Origin: Clostridia bacterium
GTDB lineage: Bacteria; Bacillota; Clostridia; Oscillospirales; CAG-382
NCBI GenBank assembly: GCA_017959195.1
Contig: JAGDBE010000112.1
Span: 1 to 6,223 of the forward strand
Direction: 5' to 3'
Length of the DNA stretch: 6,223 nucleotides
The notes under the pieces: generated by a model
The model's database searches: none
What the model was told of the DNA's origin: nothing
The model's input: the letters and a program-made list of their open reading frames with translations, nothing else
Translations under genes and position numbers: made by a program
Shown here: positions 1 to 5,748 of the stretch, piece by piece
Layout: each line of letters opens with the position of its first letter
Numbering within the stretch: the first letter of the stretch is position 1

Positions 1-73
1 CAACCTCATCGTTGTCGGGCTGAATATAATAGTGTATTTCAGAAACAAATCGATTGAAGAAAAAGCGAAATAA
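1..73 (+). CDS. C-terminal end of a probable membrane protein (partial)
   Basis: The open frame begins at base 2, is cut by the window start, and ends with TAA at 71-73. The 23 visible residues are a hydrophobic run (NLIVVGLNIIVYF) followed by a charged tail (RNKSIEEKAK). This fits a last transmembrane helix with a short, positively flanked cytoplasmic tail. A strong terminator starts two bases after the stop, which supports a real gene end. The family cannot be identified from so few residues. The gene converges on mazF. Confidence 0.6.
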   Translation, partial: NLIVVGLNIIVYFRNKSIEEKAK

Positions 74-75
74 AG

Positions 76-108
76 AAAAATCCCTTGCGTAACGCAAGGG
101 ATTTTTTT
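76..108. terminator. Bidirectional rho-independent terminator
   Basis: The arms are 76-89 and 93-106, 14 bp with a three-base loop (TAA) and a GC-containing core of TCCCTTGCG/CGCAAGGGA. On the plus strand a run of seven T follows (102-108). On the minus strand the A-run at 76-80 becomes a T-run after the stem. The hairpin lies directly between two converging genes, so it probably ends both the plus-strand gene stopping at 73 and mazF. The mazF stop codon (108-110) touches the T/A tract. Confidence 0.93.
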
Positions 109-482
109 CAGCCTATAAATTCGTTTGACTGAGGTTCGCCCTCAAGACCGAAGCTTACGGTAATAGCGTCGTTGACTCTTGTCATGACGTTGTCGTCGAG
201 ATGTCCCATTTTTTCTTTAAGCCGTGTTTTGTCGATAGTTCTTATTTGTTCCAGAAGGATGACGGAATCTTTTGCCAGTCCGTATTTGTCCGCATAAACG
301 TCGATGTGCGTAGGCAGCTTGCTCTTTGAGGTGCGGCTGGTTATCGCGGAAACTATTACCGTCGGGCTGTATTTATTGCCGACGTCGTTCTGCACGATGA
401 GGACCGGACGCATGCCGCCCTGCTCGGAACCTATAACGGGGCTGAGATCCGCATAGTAAATATCTCCTCTTCTGACGTTCAT
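108..482 (-). CDS. mazF: MazF/PemK-family endoribonuclease toxin (EndoA-like)
   Basis: This is an mRNA-cleaving toxin of the MazF/PemK family. Such toxins are cytoplasmic, cut single-stranded RNA at short sites and are normally held inactive by an antitoxin. The protein follows B. subtilis EndoA along nearly its whole length: RRGDIYYADLSPVIGSEQGG near the N-terminus, then RPVLIVQND, KLPTH and DSVILLEQIRTIDK. Starting at the ATG at 480-482 gives 124 aa and puts the known catalytic residues at the B. subtilis positions, Arg25 and Thr48. That start also has a GGAGAG Shine-Dalgarno 8 nt upstream. An in-frame GTG at 489-491 would add three residues, but it abuts that same ribosome site and is unlikely. 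The C-terminus has a short extra tail (GEPQSNEFIG). No antitoxin gene lies directly upstream, so the toxin appears orphan or is controlled by an antitoxin encoded elsewhere. The cleavage site is inferred to resemble the UACAU of B. subtilis and is untested here. Confidence 0.96.
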   Translation of the reverse strand: MNVRRGDIYYADLSPVIGSEQGGMRPVLIVQNDVGNKYSPTVIVSAITSRTSKSKLPTHIDVYADKYGLAKDSVILLEQIRTIDKTRLKEKMGHLDDNVMTRVNDAITVSFGLEGEPQSNEFIG

Positions 483-490
483 TCTGTTCA

Positions 491-496
491 CTCTCC
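491..496 (-). promoter_or_regulatory. Ribosome binding site that fixes the mazF start
   Basis: On the minus strand this reads GGAGAG, 8 nt before the ATG at 480-482 and directly against the alternative GTG at 489-491. Normal spacing therefore favours the ATG and a 124-residue protein. Confidence 0.75.
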
Positions 497-549
497 GATT
501 TTATGTTTCGTATTTTTTTGCTGCATCCTTATTTTTAACTGAAATCCGC

Positions 550-586
550 GGCGTTATACGGAAAATATATTTTTTTGTACAACGCC
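550..586. repeat. Inverted repeat straddling the mazF promoter
   Basis: The arms are GGCGTTATAC (550-559) and GTACAACGCC (577-586). They are complementary at nine of ten positions, around a 17-nt AT-rich spacer. The arms coincide with the proposed -10 and -35 of mazF, which is where a dimeric repressor operator would be expected. No T-run follows it, so it is not an ordinary terminator. It could instead form a leader-free DNA or RNA hairpin. Confidence 0.6.
553..582 (-). promoter_or_regulatory. Candidate sigma-A promoter of mazF
   Basis: On the minus strand, TTGTAC (577-582) and TATAAC (553-558) are separated by 18 nt. The -10 matches the consensus at five of six bases; the -35 only at three. 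It lies after the terminator of the upstream operon and would give a leader of about 65 nt before the mazF ATG. Both hexamers fall within the arms of an inverted repeat (550-586), so this promoter may be regulated. The call is based on motifs alone. Confidence 0.4.
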
Positions 587-637
587 TCAATGCAGTATAT
601 TCATAAAAAGGGGAGAGTGGCATTTTAATTTACAAAA

Positions 638-663
638 AACGCAGGGTCAAAATACCCTGCGTT
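638..663 (-). terminator. Rho-independent terminator of the methyltransferase operon
   Basis: The arms AACGCAGGGT (638-647) and ACCCTGCGTT (654-663) pair perfectly over 10 bp with a 6-nt loop. On the minus strand they are followed by a T-run (complement of 634-639). The hairpin starts 5 nt after the methyltransferase stop codon at 669-671 and insulates mazF from the operon upstream. Confidence 0.92.
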
Positions 664-668
664 CCTTT

Positions 669-1811
669 TTATTTGTTCAAAAGCAGCTTTGAAAGCGTGA
701 TATCTATTCCGAATTCGTCTTTTATGCCTTCTATCTGCGAAAGAATTTTTGCTTTTTTGTATCTGTCGGCGGACGGCTTTTTCTTTGCGCGGATGAGCAG
801 GTTTTTCGGAGAATGCTCCATGTCGATGAATTCCGTTATATCGCAGGAATAGCCGCTGTATTCGATGAGCTTTGCCCTGAGTGTATCGGTTATCATGGCG
901 CAGAATCTCTCGTTTATTATGCCGTAGTCGGTGATGATGCCGAAATTCTTCGGCTTTATCATCTTCCGCGCCTCTTTCTGACAGCAGGGCGCGGCAAATA
1001 TATAATCTGCGCCCCAGTCAATTGCGCGCGCAATGGCAATATCGGTTGCCGTATCGCATGCGTGAAGCGCGATTACCATATCGGGCTTTTCTTCTGCCGT
1101 GTAATCGTTTACGTCGCAGCAGACAAAGTTCATTCCGTCATATCCGTATTTCCTCGCAAGCGTGTTGCACTTGTCAATTACATCTTGCTTTAAGTCAAGT
1201 CCCGTAATTCTGACCTTTTTGCCGAGAATTTCGGAAAAATAGTGGTAAATTACGAAGGAAAGATACGATTTTCCGCACCCGAAATCAATTATGTTGAATG
1301 TTTCCTTCGGGTCTTTTGCGACTTCGTCGTTGATAAGCTCTGTAAAACGGCAGATCTGCTTGAATTTATCGTATTTCGAGTTGATTATCTTGCCGTCGCC
1401 TGTCATTATTCCGAGTTCTGCAAATACCGGCGGCAGATTTTCTACGTCGATTATGTGCTTTTTTACGCGGTTATGCGATATTTCTCCATCCGGCGAATCG
1501 TTTTTCCTTCTGTTATGGAGAAGCGTGCCTTTTTTTGTAATTTTTGCGCCGTAAACGTATTCGTCTGTGAAGAATTCCGCCTGTGAAAAGTCTTTCGGAA
1601 AGAGGGAATTTACCTTTTCTTCAAGCTTTTCTGCGGGAAAGTTCTCGTGAAACGCCTGCTTTTCGGTAAAGCGCTCAATCTGATAGGTGTTTTCGCTTAT
1701 TTTCCGCACCGTCGCTTTTTTATAATTGCTGTCCTTTGCCGCCAGCGAAAATACCGCTTTTTTCACGTCGAGCGCGCAGATTTCGCCAATGTATTTTTCG
1801 GTTTCGTTCAC
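669..1811 (-). CDS. SAM-dependent methyltransferase, Methyltransf_32 family
   Basis: This is a 380-residue class I methyltransferase of the type widespread in Clostridia and placed with Methyltransf_32 (METTL25/GSTCD-like domain); its substrate is unknown. The N-terminal 115 residues form a variable leading region, followed by a conserved linker (HNRVKKHI at about 113-120, KYDKFKQICRF at about 146-156). The SAM-binding motif is IIDFGCGKSYL (174-184). The motif II acidic residue is D206 in TGLDLK, and motif III is CDVND (232-236). Family signatures are IALHACDTATD (247-257), APCCQKE (274-280) and IDMEHSPKNLLIRA (329-342). The length is typical and no motif is missing. The start is a GTG with an AAGGAAG ribosome site 9 nt upstream (1821-1827). 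It lies 26 nt after cinA and is the last gene before the terminator at 638-663, so it is probably co-transcribed with thiI and cinA. The Cys-Cys motif and the thiI linkage hint at an RNA or nucleotide substrate, but that is inference. Confidence 0.9.
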   Translation of the reverse strand: MNETEKYIGEICALDVKKAVFSLAAKDSNYKKATVRKISENTYQIERFTEKQAFHENFPAEKLEEKVNSLFPKDFSQAEFFTDEYVYGAKITKKGTLLHNRRKNDSPDGEISHNRVKKHIIDVENLPPVFAELGIMTGDGKIINSKYDKFKQICRFTELINDEVAKDPKETFNIIDFGCGKSYLSFVIYHYFSEILGKKVRITGLDLKQDVIDKCNTLARKYGYDGMNFVCCDVNDYTAEEKPDMVIALHACDTATDIAIARAIDWGADYIFAAPCCQKEARKMIKPKNFGIITDYGIINERFCAMITDTLRAKLIEYSGYSCDITEFIDMEHSPKNLLIRAKKKPSADRYKKAKILSQIEGIKDEFGIDITLSKLLLNK

Positions 1812-1837
1812 TTTTTCATACTTCCTTGTAAAATTGT

Positions 1838-3097
1838 TTATGAAATTCCGTCTAGTTCGTCAAGCGCTGTCTTGAAGGCATTCGACGCGGTAAGCGTGCG
1901 TATAAAATCACGCTGGTTTCCCTTATGTCCGCCGAGAAAGAGTTTCTTTGCGCGTGCGCCTTTTCCTTTGACCGCAATTCCTATGCAGACGGTGCCGACG
2001 GGCTTTTCTTCGGTTCCGCCCGAAGGGCCCGCAACGCCCGTTACCGAAAGTGCAATATCAGATCCGGATTTTGACATCGCCCCGGACGCCATTTCGCATG
2101 CGGTCTGCACGCTTACGGCGCCGTAAGCTTTCAGAGTTGACTCGGATACGCCGAGCATTTTCGTTTTCGCTTCGTTGGAGTAGGTAACAAATCCGCAGCA
2201 GAAAACGCCGCTTGCGCCGGGAACGTCGGTGAGCCGTTTGGAGATAAGGCCTCCGGTACACGATTCCGCAAACGCTATTTTCTTGTTTTGAGAAAGAAGT
2301 TTATTGACAAGAACGTATTCTATCGACGGAACGTCGATTCCGTAAACGTAGTTTCCGAGAATATCGGATATTTTCTTTTCCGTTTCGGAAATGAGTTTTT
2401 TCGCTTCGCTTTCGGTCTTACCGCTTGCGGTAACGCGCAGCCGCACTTCGCCCGCGTTTACGTAAGGTGCAACAGTCGGGTTGACAGACGACTTCATAAG
2501 GTCTGAAAGCAGGCTTTCAACCGTCGATTCCCCGATTCCGAAAATATGTACGTTTGACGAAACGAGAATGTGGTCGGAAAAACTTTTAAGATAGGGGATA
2601 ACCGAGTTTTCAAGCATGGGTTCCATTTCGCGCGGCGGACCCGGCAGCATGATTACGGTTTTTCCGCCGCTTTGAAGCGCAATTCCGTCGGCCGTGCCGT
2701 GAATATTTTCGAAAATCACCGCGCCTTTCGGAATAAGCGCCTGTTTTCTGTTGTTTTCGGTCATTTTAAGTCCGCGCTTATCAAAAAAAGATGTAATGCG
2801 CGCAAGGACTTCTTTATCCTCGTACATCTCAAGTCCGAGTTTTGAAGCGATTATTTCCTTGGTTATATCGTCGTAGGTGGGACCGAGTCCACCGGTGGTT
2901 ACGACTATATCGCTTCTGTCAAAAGCGATGTCGAGGCATTTTTTTATTCTTTCGGGGTTGTCTCCGCAAACGGTGTGATGATAAACGTTGATACCGGTTT
3001 CGGAAAGCCGTCTTGAAATATATGCGGCGTTGGTGTTTACTATGTCCCCGATAAGCACTTCCGTGCCTATGCAGAAAATTTCTGCGGTTTTGCTCAT
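1838..3097 (-). CDS. cinA: CinA: ADP-ribose pyrophosphatase-type domain fused to nicotinamide-nucleotide amidase
   Basis: This is a full-length two-domain CinA of 419 aa. Residues 1 to about 170 form the MoCF-biosynthesis-like COG1058 domain, with GTEVLIGDIVNTN (11-23), TTGGLGPTYDD (67-77) and MLPGPPREMEP (150-160). In characterised relatives this domain hydrolyses ADP-ribose. After a middle region, residues from about 260 to 419 form the PncC amidase domain, which converts NMN to NaMN plus ammonia in the pyridine-nucleotide cycle. It shows AESCTGG (277-283, Ser279 the expected nucleophile), VTYSNEAK (304-311) and SVTGVAGPSGG (351-361). The start ATG has an AAAGG ribosome site, which may lie in a small hairpin (3098-3111). 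In many Firmicutes cinA precedes recA; here it follows thiI by 54 nt and precedes a methyltransferase by 26 nt. The name reflects competence-linked regulation in streptococci and does not imply competence here. Confidence 0.96.
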   Translation of the reverse strand: MSKTAEIFCIGTEVLIGDIVNTNAAYISRRLSETGINVYHHTVCGDNPERIKKCLDIAFDRSDIVVTTGGLGPTYDDITKEIIASKLGLEMYEDKEVLARITSFFDKRGLKMTENNRKQALIPKGAVIFENIHGTADGIALQSGGKTVIMLPGPPREMEPMLENSVIPYLKSFSDHILVSSNVHIFGIGESTVESLLSDLMKSSVNPTVAPYVNAGEVRLRVTASGKTESEAKKLISETEKKISDILGNYVYGIDVPSIEYVLVNKLLSQNKKIAFAESCTGGLISKRLTDVPGASGVFCCGFVTYSNEAKTKMLGVSESTLKAYGAVSVQTACEMASGAMSKSGSDIALSVTGVAGPSGGTEEKPVGTVCIGIAVKGKGARAKKLFLGGHKGNQRDFIRTLTASNAFKTALDELDGIS

Positions 3098-3151
3098 AAA
3101 GGTTTTCCTTTCAAAAAAGAATTGTCGGTTCAGACTTATAAACTTTGAAAA

Positions 3152-4348
3152 TCAGTTTCCGGGATTAAGATTTATTTTTTCCATCGTCGCAAACGCCCTT
3201 TCGGTAAGTCCTTTAACGTCGAGCTTCTGCTCTTCAAAGAGAACTTTCTCAAGTATAGGAGATGTTGCGGGGTGCTTGGGCGTGAATACCGTGCAGCAGT
3301 CCTCATACGGCTGAATGGAAATGTCAAAAGTTCCGATTTTACGCGCTATATTTACGATTTCTTCCTTATCCATCGCGATAAAGGGACGGAAGACGGGAAT
3401 ATCGGAAACGGCGTTATTTGTAACGGCAAGCGCCGACATGGTCTGGCTTGCGACCTGACCGAGGCTTTCGCCGGTTATAATCGCTTTTGCGCCGGAATTC
3501 TTTGCCGCCATTTCGGCAAGGCGCATCATAAATCTGCGGAGAATGACCGTAAAATAGTCTTCCTTGCAGACTTTTTTAATGCTCTCCTGAATTTCGGTGA
3601 GCGATATTATGTTAAGAGAAATATTGCCGCAGTAATCGCACATTTTTTCGGCAAGTTCAATAACCTTCATTCTCGCGCGCTCGCTCGTGTAGGGGAAGCT
3701 GTCGAAATGGAGGGCTTCTATCATCACGCCGCGCTTTGCGCAGACGTAGCCGGCGGCAGGGCTGTCTATACCGCCCGAAAGCAGTAAAACTGCTTTGCCC
3801 GCGCTTCCGGCGGGCATGCCGCCGGCGCCGTGTATCTTCGACGCGTGTATGTAAACCGCGTAGTCTCTCACTTCAACGTAAACCGTCATGTCGGGATTTG
3901 ATACGTCAACCTTCATATCGTGGTTTGCGCTTAATATTTTTGCTCCGCAAAGTGCGGAAAGTTCGGGGGAAGTGAGGGGAAAGGTCTTGTCGGAGCGCTT
4001 TCCCACGACTTTGAACGTCTTTTCGTCTTTTCTTACGCTTCTTACGTAGTTTCCGATAAAAGCAAGGATTTTGTCGAGGTCTTTTTCGATTTCGGCTGCA
4101 ACGCATAATGAAGCGACTCCGAATACTTTTGCGCATTCCTTTGCGGCGTCGTCTATCGCATCTTTCGAATCGCTGTCAAGGGGACTTACGTACATCGTTG
4201 ACTGGGACGACAAAACGCTGTAATTTCCGCATTTTTTAAGGCGTCTTTTGACGTCATCGATAAGCATTTTTTCAAAATTTTTTCTGTTAAGTCCTTTGAG
4301 CACGACTTCACCGAGCTTCAAGAGTATTACCTTGTTTGTCTGTTCCAT
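3152..4348 (-). CDS. thiI: ThiI: tRNA 4-thiouridine synthetase / thiamine sulfurtransferase, rhodanese-free type
   Basis: The enzyme adenylates U8 of tRNA and inserts sulfur to give 4-thiouridine. In many bacteria it also helps pass sulfur to ThiS for thiazole synthesis. The 398 residues contain a ferredoxin-like N-terminal region (about 1-60, with KLGEVVLKGLNRKNFE at 11-26), a THUMP RNA-binding domain (about 60-170) and a PP-loop adenylation domain (about 180-398). The ATP-binding motif is SGGIDSPAAG (191-200). Further family signatures are TGESLGQVASQT (292-303) and PYEDCCTVFTPKHP (347-360), where one of Cys351/Cys352 probably corresponds to the conserved catalytic cysteine. There is no C-terminal rhodanese domain, as is usual in Bacillus and Clostridia, where a dedicated cysteine desulfurase supplies the sulfur. 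No desulfurase gene is adjacent here. The start ATG has AAAGG 7 nt upstream, and the gene begins 12 nt after its upstream neighbour ends. Confidence 0.96.
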   Translation of the reverse strand: MEQTNKVILLKLGEVVLKGLNRKNFEKMLIDDVKRRLKKCGNYSVLSSQSTMYVSPLDSDSKDAIDDAAKECAKVFGVASLCVAAEIEKDLDKILAFIGNYVRSVRKDEKTFKVVGKRSDKTFPLTSPELSALCGAKILSANHDMKVDVSNPDMTVYVEVRDYAVYIHASKIHGAGGMPAGSAGKAVLLLSGGIDSPAAGYVCAKRGVMIEALHFDSFPYTSERARMKVIELAEKMCDYCGNISLNIISLTEIQESIKKVCKEDYFTVILRRFMMRLAEMAAKNSGAKAIITGESLGQVASQTMSALAVTNNAVSDIPVFRPFIAMDKEEIVNIARKIGTFDISIQPYEDCCTVFTPKHPATSPILEKVLFEEQKLDVKGLTERAFATMEKINLNPGN

Positions 4349-4360
4349 AAAATAACCTTT

Positions 4361-4888
4361 CTATATATCGTAATCGTTGTTTTCAAATCGTTCTTTTCTC
4401 AAAAGCGCGTTTTCGATTTTTTCGTTCAGATAATTAACGAAAATCCCGTCGGGCTCGAATTTTAAAGAAGCCTGCTTTGAATTGAAATTGAAATAGTATA
4501 AATAATAGTCTTTCGGAAAGATATTTTTGCAGAAATTCGTGGAAATTCTCACTTTCGGAAGCTCGTTTTTGTGCGCTTCACAGTATTCCGAAGAAACGAC
4601 TTTCATGGTCGATTCCTCATAAGCAAGCGAGCAGACGCATATACTTTTCTTGCCGGATATTCTGTATATTTTCAGGTCGTTTTCGCACGCTTCGTAAACG
4701 TAGTTTGCGTATATATATTTGAGATAAATCTGTAAAGCAAATACCGCGAAAAACAATGCGATAATCTGAAAAATCATCGTATATACCGCAAAAACAGACG
4801 AAAAATACAGTAAAAAAATGCAGGCAAAAGCAAATATCAGCGAAAGGAAAACCGCGGTCTTGTCTTTTGACGTGGGCTTGTATGTCAT
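4361..4888 (-). CDS. Unknown membrane protein with two N-terminal helices and a soluble C-terminal domain
   Basis: The family was not recognised with certainty. The 175 residues begin with a short polar, lysine-containing stretch. Two hydrophobic helices follow (about 12-34 and 36-57), forming a helical hairpin without a cleavable signal peptide. A soluble domain of about 115 residues then starts at YVYEACENDLKIYRISGKK. Its alternating strand-like pattern and the closing helix (VNYLNEKIENALLRKERF, about 151-168) resemble small bacterial PH-like membrane-anchored domains. That resemblance is a guess from pattern. The start ATG has GGAG 5 nt upstream, in a Shine-Dalgarno that directly follows the stop of the YfcE-like gene (gap 11 nt), and thiI follows after 12 nt. 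Translational coupling within one operon is therefore likely. No catalytic motif is visible. The soluble domain holds several Cys residues but no metal-binding spacing. Confidence 0.88.
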   Translation of the reverse strand: MTYKPTSKDKTAVFLSLIFAFACIFLLYFSSVFAVYTMIFQIIALFFAVFALQIYLKYIYANYVYEACENDLKIYRISGKKSICVCSLAYEESTMKVVSSEYCEAHKNELPKVRISTNFCKNIFPKDYYLYYFNFNSKQASLKFEPDGIFVNYLNEKIENALLRKERFENNDYDI

Positions 4889-4899
4889 ATTTTCTCCTT

Positions 4900-5397
4900 T
4901 CAGTCGTCTTTTACGCGCTTTATTTCGAAAACCGGCTTTTTGCCTTTGCGTAAAAATATAATTCCGTATGCGCCGGGAAGTCCGTCTCTCGGGCGCTCGA
5001 GACTTCCGGGATTGAAAAGCATAACGCCGTTTTGTTCATCGATTAGCGGGACGTGCGTGTGTCCGAAAAGCGCAACCGACGCTTTTTTTGATTTTGCGGC
5101 AAATGTAAGAGCCGAAAGCGAACCGCTTACCGAATACTGATGGCCGTGCGTGAAAAATAAGGTAACGCCTTCGAGCGTAATTGAAGATGAAAGCGGATAA
5201 TCCTCCGAAAAAACGCGGTCGCAGTTGCCCGAAACGCCGAGAAATGCAATTTCGGGGAAACCGTTCCTGATTTCCGCAAGGTCGGTAAAGCAGTCGCCGA
5301 GATGTATCACAAGCTCGGTGTCAAATTTGTTTGCAAGGATTACGGAACGCATTTTTTCGGTGCGCCCGTGGGTGTCTGAAAAAACGAGAATTTTCAT
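4900..5397 (-). CDS. YfcE/MJ0936-family metallophosphoesterase
   Basis: This is a 165-residue calcineurin-like phosphoesterase of the YfcE family. Characterised members are metal-dependent (often Mn) phosphodiesterases active on artificial substrates; the natural substrate is not settled. All metal-binding motifs are present in order: FSDTHG (Asp8, His10), HLGDC (Asp35), SGNCD (Asn58), FTHGH (His84 and neighbours) and GHTH (His113, His115), followed by the family's NPGS (129-132). No signal peptide is seen, so it is cytoplasmic. The length is typical. The start ATG has a modest GAAGG ribosome site about 9 nt upstream. It is the first gene of the minus-strand operon, and its upstream region is shared with a divergent plus-strand gene. 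The related Firmicute genes often sit beside rph and an XTP pyrophosphatase gene, but neither is here. Confidence 0.94.
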   Translation of the reverse strand: MKILVFSDTHGRTEKMRSVILANKFDTELVIHLGDCFTDLAEIRNGFPEIAFLGVSGNCDRVFSEDYPLSSSITLEGVTLFFTHGHQYSVSGSLSALTFAAKSKKASVALFGHTHVPLIDEQNGVMLFNPGSLERPRDGLPGAYGIIFLRKGKKPVFEIKRVKDD

Positions 5398-5421
5398 AAT
5401 TCTGGACCTTCATCTGAAAAA

Positions 5422-5451
5422 GTGTCAAAAACGTATGATTAAACATACAAT
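5422..5451 (+). promoter_or_regulatory. Candidate promoter of the plus-strand small-gene operon
   Basis: GTGTCA (5422-5427) and TACAAT (5446-5451) are 18 nt apart. The -10 matches five of six bases of the sigma-A consensus and the -35 four of six. The extended -10, CATACAAT (5444-5451), also matches the -10 consensus of sporulation sigma-E promoters, so which sigma factor reads it is open. It overlaps the minus-strand promoter, so the two directions may compete. Confidence 0.4.
5433..5448. repeat. Short palindrome in the divergent promoter region
   Basis: GTATG (5433-5437) and CATAC (5444-5448) form perfect 5-bp arms around a 6-nt AT-only spacer. It overlaps the -10 regions proposed for both directions and could be a small operator. 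Arms this short can also arise by chance. Confidence 0.3.
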
Positions 5452-5465
5452 GTAAAGAAAAACAA
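5438..5465 (-). promoter_or_regulatory. Candidate promoter of the yfcE-like/thiI/cinA operon
   Basis: On the minus strand TTGTTT (5460-5465) and TTTAAT (5438-5443) are separated by 16 nt. The -10 matches five of six consensus bases, but the -35 only three. The predicted leader is about 35-40 nt. A perfect TTGACA also occurs on this strand at 5423-5428, but it has no -10 before the start codon. Confidence 0.35.
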
Positions 5466-5483
5466 TAAAAAGGGGATGAAATT

Positions 5484-5732
5484 ATGATAGATACAAGCGA
5501 GATAAAAAAACTGCTCTCTCTTTCGGACAACGAACTGCGGAAGACGGTATCCGACGCCGCTATCGCGGCGGGCGCCGACAAATACGTTACGGCAAATCTG
5601 CTGTCCGACGTAAAAAGACTCCGCATCATGCTTGAATCTCTTACAACCGAGCAGATGAACGCGATTTTGGAAAACGTAAGCTCACAGACCGCCGAAGAAA
5701 TCAAAAGGCGTATAAACGAAATCAGACCGTAG
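5484..5732 (+). CDS. Unknown small helical protein, first gene of the plus-strand cluster
   Basis: No family was recognised. The 82 residues contain no signal peptide, transmembrane segment or cysteine. They read as several amphipathic helices: EIKKLLSLSDNELRKTVSDAA near the N-terminus, LLSDVKRLRIMLESLTTEQMNAILENV in the middle, and a final charged helix (TAEEIKRRINEI, about 69-80). A small helical-bundle, adaptor-like or DNA-associated protein is possible, but no catalytic motif is seen. The ATG has a good AAGGGG ribosome site (5470-5475) 8 nt upstream. Codon use resembles its neighbours. The next gene starts 16 nt after this one stops. The good ribosome site and tight spacing to two more genes on the same strand support it being real. 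Confidence 0.85.
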   Translation: MIDTSEIKKLLSLSDNELRKTVSDAAIAAGADKYVTANLLSDVKRLRIMLESLTTEQMNAILENVSSQTAEEIKRRINEIRP

Positions 5733-5734
5733 CG

Positions 5735-5742
5735 AAAGGGTG
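5735..5742 (+). promoter_or_regulatory. Ribosome binding site that favours a TTG start
   Basis: AAAGGGTG lies 6 nt before the TTG at 5749. The competing in-frame GTG at 5740 sits inside this site and would have no spacing from it, so TTG is the better start. Confidence 0.6.
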
Positions 5743-5748
5743 AAAATA

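Noticed and set aside
108..491. Absence of the B. subtilis MazF target UACAU from the mazF transcript
   Set aside because: Fewer than one site is expected by chance in a message this short, and the specificity of this toxin is not known.
501..623. A 40-codon minus-strand frame ending 18 nt before mazF, a possible antitoxin
   Set aside because: It has no Shine-Dalgarno, overlaps the proposed promoter and inverted repeat, and its basic, low-complexity product does not resemble MazE/EndoAI antitoxins.
813..1586. Plus-strand frames across the methyltransferase gene, and similar plus-strand frames across cinA, thiI and the YfcE-like gene
   Set aside because: They lie opposite genes with full conserved motifs, lack consistent ribosome sites and give cysteine- or arginine-rich, family-less products. 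They are shadow frames.
1808..1819. Three-codon frame ATG AAA AAG TGA overlapping the methyltransferase GTG start; a similar ATG AAA TTA TGA lies at 5476-5487
   Set aside because: In both cases the ribosome site is only 0-2 nt from the mini-frame ATG and correctly spaced for the annotated start. Such frames arise easily by chance.
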